Assembly (NCBI GenBank): GCA_016212665.1
Contig: JACREZ010000025.1
Coordinates: forward strand, 62,001 to 126,000
DNA length: 64,000 bases
DNA from: Ignavibacteriota bacterium
GTDB lineage: Bacteria > Bacteroidota > Ignavibacteria > UBA10030 > SZUA-254
Direction: 5' to 3'
Numbering within the stretch: position 1 is the first letter of the stretch; every line of letters starts with the position of its first letter. Position numbers and translations under genes: made by a program. The notes beneath the pieces were generated by a model that was not told where the DNA came from, made no database searches, and saw only the letters and a list, made by a program, of their open reading frames with translations. This document shows positions 61,534-64,000 of the stretch, piece after piece.

Positions 61534-62655
61534 TCATATCTTCACAAACATTTTCCCCGGCAACTGCCGAACCAATCCCTTAAATTCAAGACTAAGCAAC
61601 TGCACCAACGCATCCGATGTTGACACTCCTGCATGTTGTGTGATGACATCAATATGCAACGGCTTTTCATCCATAACATTGAAAATTGTCTGCTCGAATA
61701 ATGTCAACTCAATATGTGGTTTTATCGGAACTTTATCACTCTTTTTCAAAATCGGTTTCAACTTTGAAGCAAGTTCAGTCAGAATATCATCCACCGACTC
61801 CACCAACTTCGCCTGCCCGTTTTTAATAAGCGTGTTCGCCCCCTTACTCCGTTTCGAATCAAGATTTCCCGGTAGTGCAAATACTTCCCTGTTTTGATTC
61901 AAAGCCATTGCCGCGGTAATCATCGCGCCTCCGTTAATGTCCGTTTCAATCACAAGCGTTCCGAGCGATAGCCCGCTGATGATGCGGTTGCGTCGCGGAA
62001 AATTCCCCGCATCAGGTTTCGTCCCCATCGGAAACTCCGAAACAACCGCCCCCTGCTCAGGAATTCGTTCATACAATTTCTTATTCTCCGGCGGATAAAT
62101 TACATCCAATCCCGAACCAATAACCGCCAACGTTCTCCCTCCTGTTTTTAACGTTGAGGAGTGAACAATCGTATCAATTCCACGCGCAAGTCCGCTGACA
62201 ATCGTAATTCCAATCTTCGTCAACTCCTCACTAAATTTCTCCGCCATCATCGTCCCATACGTCGAAGGAACCCGTGTCCCCACAATTGCAATCGAGTAGC
62301 AATCCAATTCATCGAACGTTCCTTTCATAAAAAGCATAACAGGCGGGTCATCTATTCGCTTCAGCGCGTCGGGAAATTGCTTATCCCAGAAAGAAATAAT
62401 ATTCCCCTCGTACTTATTCAGTTTCGATAATTGTTGCTCAGCATACTTCCTTGCTTCAGGAAGTTTCTCTCCCTTAAAAAAGGCAAGTATTTCAGAAGCA
62501 AGTTTCTTACTGAATCCATCAATGTGAGCAATCTCTTTCGCCGATGCGGCAACAATGTTGGATGCATCATCAAAATGCGAAACAAGCGCCCGCAACCGGT
62601 TCGGTCCGATGTTGGGAATTCGGGAAAGAACGAGTAAATCAAAAACGGAAATCAT
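61534..62655 (-). CDS. dprA: DNA-processing protein DprA
   Basis: 373 residues. N-terminal helix-hairpin-helix ('LSRIPNIGPNRLRALVSHF'), a Rossmann fold with 'YSIAIVGTRVPSTYG', 'GITIVSGLARGIDTIVHSSTL' (partly quoted), 'GSGLDVIYPPENKKLY', 'NFPRRNRIISGLSLGTLVIE' and 'GAMITAA', then a C-terminal winged-helix domain (~300-373). DprA loads RecA on incoming single-stranded DNA in natural transformation. It begins 20 bp after the third BMC-P gene on the same strand. Confidence 0.96.
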   Translation of the reverse strand: MISVFDLLVLSRIPNIGPNRLRALVSHFDDASNIVAASAKEIAHIDGFSKKLASEILAFFKGEKLPEARKYAEQQLSKLNKYEGNIISFWDKQFPDALKRIDDPPVMLFMKGTFDELDCYSIAIVGTRVPSTYGTMMAEKFSEELTKIGITIVSGLARGIDTIVHSSTLKTGGRTLAVIGSGLDVIYPPENKKLYERIPEQGAVVSEFPMGTKPDAGNFPRRNRIISGLSLGTLVIETDINGGAMITAAMALNQNREVFALPGNLDSKRSKGANTLIKNGQAKLVESVDDILTELASKLKPILKKSDKVPIKPHIELTLFEQTIFNVMDEKPLHIDVITQHAGVSTSDALVQLLSLEFKGLVRQLPGKMFVKI

Positions 62656-62674
62656 GCCTCAATCCTCCACAAAA

Positions 62675-62947
62675 CTATTCCACAACATCCAATCCATCAA
62701 CCACCGCAACGATGACCGTATGAACAGGAATCTTCTTGTCCCCAAGAATTTGTACGGCTCCTTGTCCTTCCTGCATACACAGCACCGTATCTCCGACTCC
62801 GGCATCAACCGAATCAATAGCAATCACGTCACGTCCGATGTGCTTGCCGTCCAAATCAATCGGTTGAACGATAAGTAACTTCTGTGATTTGAGATGTTCG
62901 TTCTTCTGAGTCGCAACGAGCGTACCGATAACTTTTCCTAACGTCAT
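62675..62947 (-). CDS. EutN/CcmL-family microcompartment vertex protein (BMC-P), third copy
   Basis: 90 residues from the ATG at 62947 (overlaps the phosphomutase stop as ATGA); longer frames starting upstream lie within the phosphomutase. 'MTLGKVIGTLVATQKNEHLK', then 'LLIVQPIDLD', 'VIAIDSVDAGVGDTVLCMQE' and 'PVHTVIVAVVDGLDV' match EutN/CcmL. It is more diverged from the two copies at 29.4-30.0 kb than those are from each other. No shell hexamer is near. The position between a phosphohexomutase and dprA is unusual. Confidence 0.93.
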   Translation of the reverse strand: MTLGKVIGTLVATQKNEHLKSQKLLIVQPIDLDGKHIGRDVIAIDSVDAGVGDTVLCMQEGQGAVQILGDKKIPVHTVIVAVVDGLDVVE

Positions 62948-64000
62948 AATTCTCTCTGAATTTCTTGTTTGAATTGTTGAACTAACTGCTCTGCCTGCCG
63001 AATCGTTGGCGCTTCTGCAATAATACGAATAATTGGCTCCGTATTCGATGTGCGAAGATGAACCCACGAATCAGCAAAATCTATTTTCAGCCCATCGTCA
63101 GTATTGATTTTTCCATCCTTTGCGAATCGTTCCTGAAGCCTTGGGAAAATTTTACTTACGCCCGTTCCACCCAGTTGTATTTTATCTTTTGATATGAAAT
63201 ATTGAGGCATCGTTGCCTTCAATTCCGAAAGTGTTCCCCCGAAGTTAACCAAATGTTGAAGAATCAAACCAATGCCAACTATTGCATCACGACCGAGATG
63301 CGCTTGCGGAAGAATTACACCGCCGCTTCCCTCGCCACCAACGATAGCGCCAAGTTGCTTCATTCTTTTCGCTACATTGATTTCACCAACAGGCGAACGA
63401 AAAACTTCAGCAGAATATTTTCGGGCAACATCATCAACTGCGCGCGTCGTGGATAAATTCACAACAACTTTCTGTCGCTCTTTTGGTTTACTTTTCATTT
63501 CTTCATTCAAAACAAAATCAACAACCGATGCAATCGTATATTCTTCATTGAATGGCTCCCCTTTCTCGTTCACAAGAACCAGCCGGTCAACATCCGGGTC
63601 AACGGCAATTCCCAAATCTGCCTTTTCATGCCGAACCTGTTCACACAGCATAGAAAGATTTTCCGGAATTGGTTCCGGAGTGTGACTGAAAACTCCGCTC
63701 ACATCGCAATTCAATTCCACAACATCGCAACCAAGTTGCCGAAGCAGTTTCGGAACAATCATTCCTCCCGCCGCGTTGATGCAATCAACGACGATTTTGA
63801 ATTTGCGCTGTTGAATCTTTTCGAGGGACATATAAGGCAAGCCAAGCACAAGTTCAATATGTTTGTCAATGAATGATTCATCTGCATGGTGCATTCCGAA
63901 CGCATCCCAACGCTGATACTTGAATCCACCCTGTTCAGCCATTGATAAAAACCGCTTGTTCTCATCTTCATCGAGAAACATTCCGCTACCGTTCATGAAC
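62944..64000 (-). CDS. Phosphohexomutase (GlmM/ManB-like), partial
   Basis: At least 351 residues; the frame runs off the right edge, so the N-terminal part with the phosphoserine loop is missing. Visible: 'GMFLDEDE', the metal loop 'IAVDPDVDRLVLVNE' (DPDxDR), the sugar loop 'IVGGEGSGGVI' and the phosphate loop 'HLRTSNTEPIIRI'. 'GEGSGG' and 'RTSNTEP' are typical of phosphoglucosamine/phosphomannomutase-type enzymes; the exact sugar cannot be fixed. Its TGA stop overlaps the BMC-P start by 4 bp. Confidence 0.92.
   Translation of the reverse strand, partial: FMNGSGMFLDEDENKRFLSMAEQGGFKYQRWDAFGMHHADESFIDKHIELVLGLPYMSLEKIQQRKFKIVVDCINAAGGMIVPKLLRQLGCDVVELNCDVSGVFSHTPEPIPENLSMLCEQVRHEKADLGIAVDPDVDRLVLVNEKGEPFNEEYTIASVVDFVLNEEMKSKPKERQKVVVNLSTTRAVDDVARKYSAEVFRSPVGEINVAKRMKQLGAIVGGEGSGGVILPQAHLGRDAIVGIGLILQHLVNFGGTLSELKATMPQYFISKDKIQLGGTGVSKIFPRLQERFAKDGKINTDDGLKIDFADSWVHLRTSNTEPIIRIIAEAPTIRQAEQLVQQFKQEIQREL

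Noticed and set aside
62948-63067. Extended N-terminus of the third BMC-P protein
   Set aside because: It overlaps the end of the phosphomutase in another frame and adds 40 residues not found in EutN/CcmL proteins; the ATGA overlap start is typical.

Overview
The window looks like a chromosomal contig from a free-living, Gram-negative member of the Bacteroidota/Chlorobi (FCB) group, most likely the Ignavibacteria or a close relative. This rests on sequence features only: three secreted proteins end in the 'NPFNP ... LGQEVATL ... G-YFYR ... KKLLL-K' type IX secretion (T9SS) sorting domain; there is a PorW/SprE-like lipoprotein; the principal sigma factor is short (285 aa, no region 1.1); E1 alpha and beta are fused; and there are spmA/spmB and hslVU genes. 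No rRNA, tRNA, CRISPR array, prophage or transposase was seen.

Layout. 0-3.5 kb: two T9SS cargo proteins (the first cut by the window edge) and a small exported protein. 3.5-8.2 kb (-): an operon of OPT peptide transporter, PqqD-like protein, MNT nucleotidyltransferase, HEPN protein and dipeptidase PepD. 8.2-12 kb (-): proline dehydrogenase and spmA/spmB, interrupted by two small four-helix-bundle genes, each lying between near-perfect inverted repeats. 12-20 kb: FKBP lipoprotein, amino-acid dehydrogenase, a beta-propeller/ubiquitin-like gene pair, a ParE-type toxin-antitoxin pair, and the fused branched-chain/pyruvate-type E1. 20-25 kb: ymdB, folD, crcB-DUF190, a PAP2 phosphatase, and a PiT phosphate transporter with its DUF47 partner.

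25-33 kb is a long minus-strand run: GAF-GGDEF protein, zinc-ribbon protein, AbrB/PIN pair, two microcompartment vertex proteins (BMC-P), the principal sigma factor, a toxin-antitoxin locus with a frameshifted toxin, def, fmt, a rhodanese and a MauE/DoxX membrane protein. 33-41.7 kb (+): VWA protein, PorW-like lipoprotein, pyrK-pyrD, folC and an N-acetylglucosamine-kinase-like protein. 41.9-45.5 kb (-): PPi-type phosphofructokinase, RRM protein, isocitrate dehydrogenase and HIT protein. 45.6-51 kb (+): TPR lipoprotein, DUF3467, and two envelope proteins. 51-59.4 kb (-): rpoN-hslV-hslU, a DUF3109 protein, a T9SS-exported subtilase and a TolB-like propeller lipoprotein. 59.4-61.5 kb is repeat-rich: one unrecognised helical protein, a 21-bp tandem array and octamer arrays. 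61.5-64 kb (-): a phosphohexomutase (cut by the edge), a third BMC-P gene and dprA.

Most genes are ordinary housekeeping. The most unusual content is the intergenic DNA. Degenerate short-word repeats (gaaacagg-, ccactaac-, actccatt-like) recur throughout. They form inverted repeats around the four-helix-bundle genes, supply the 3' end of spmA and the apparent 5' end of folC, and occur as empty inverted pairs elsewhere. The dispersed BMC-P genes without any shell hexamer, and the gene plus 21-bp-array module near 60 kb, are the next most interesting.
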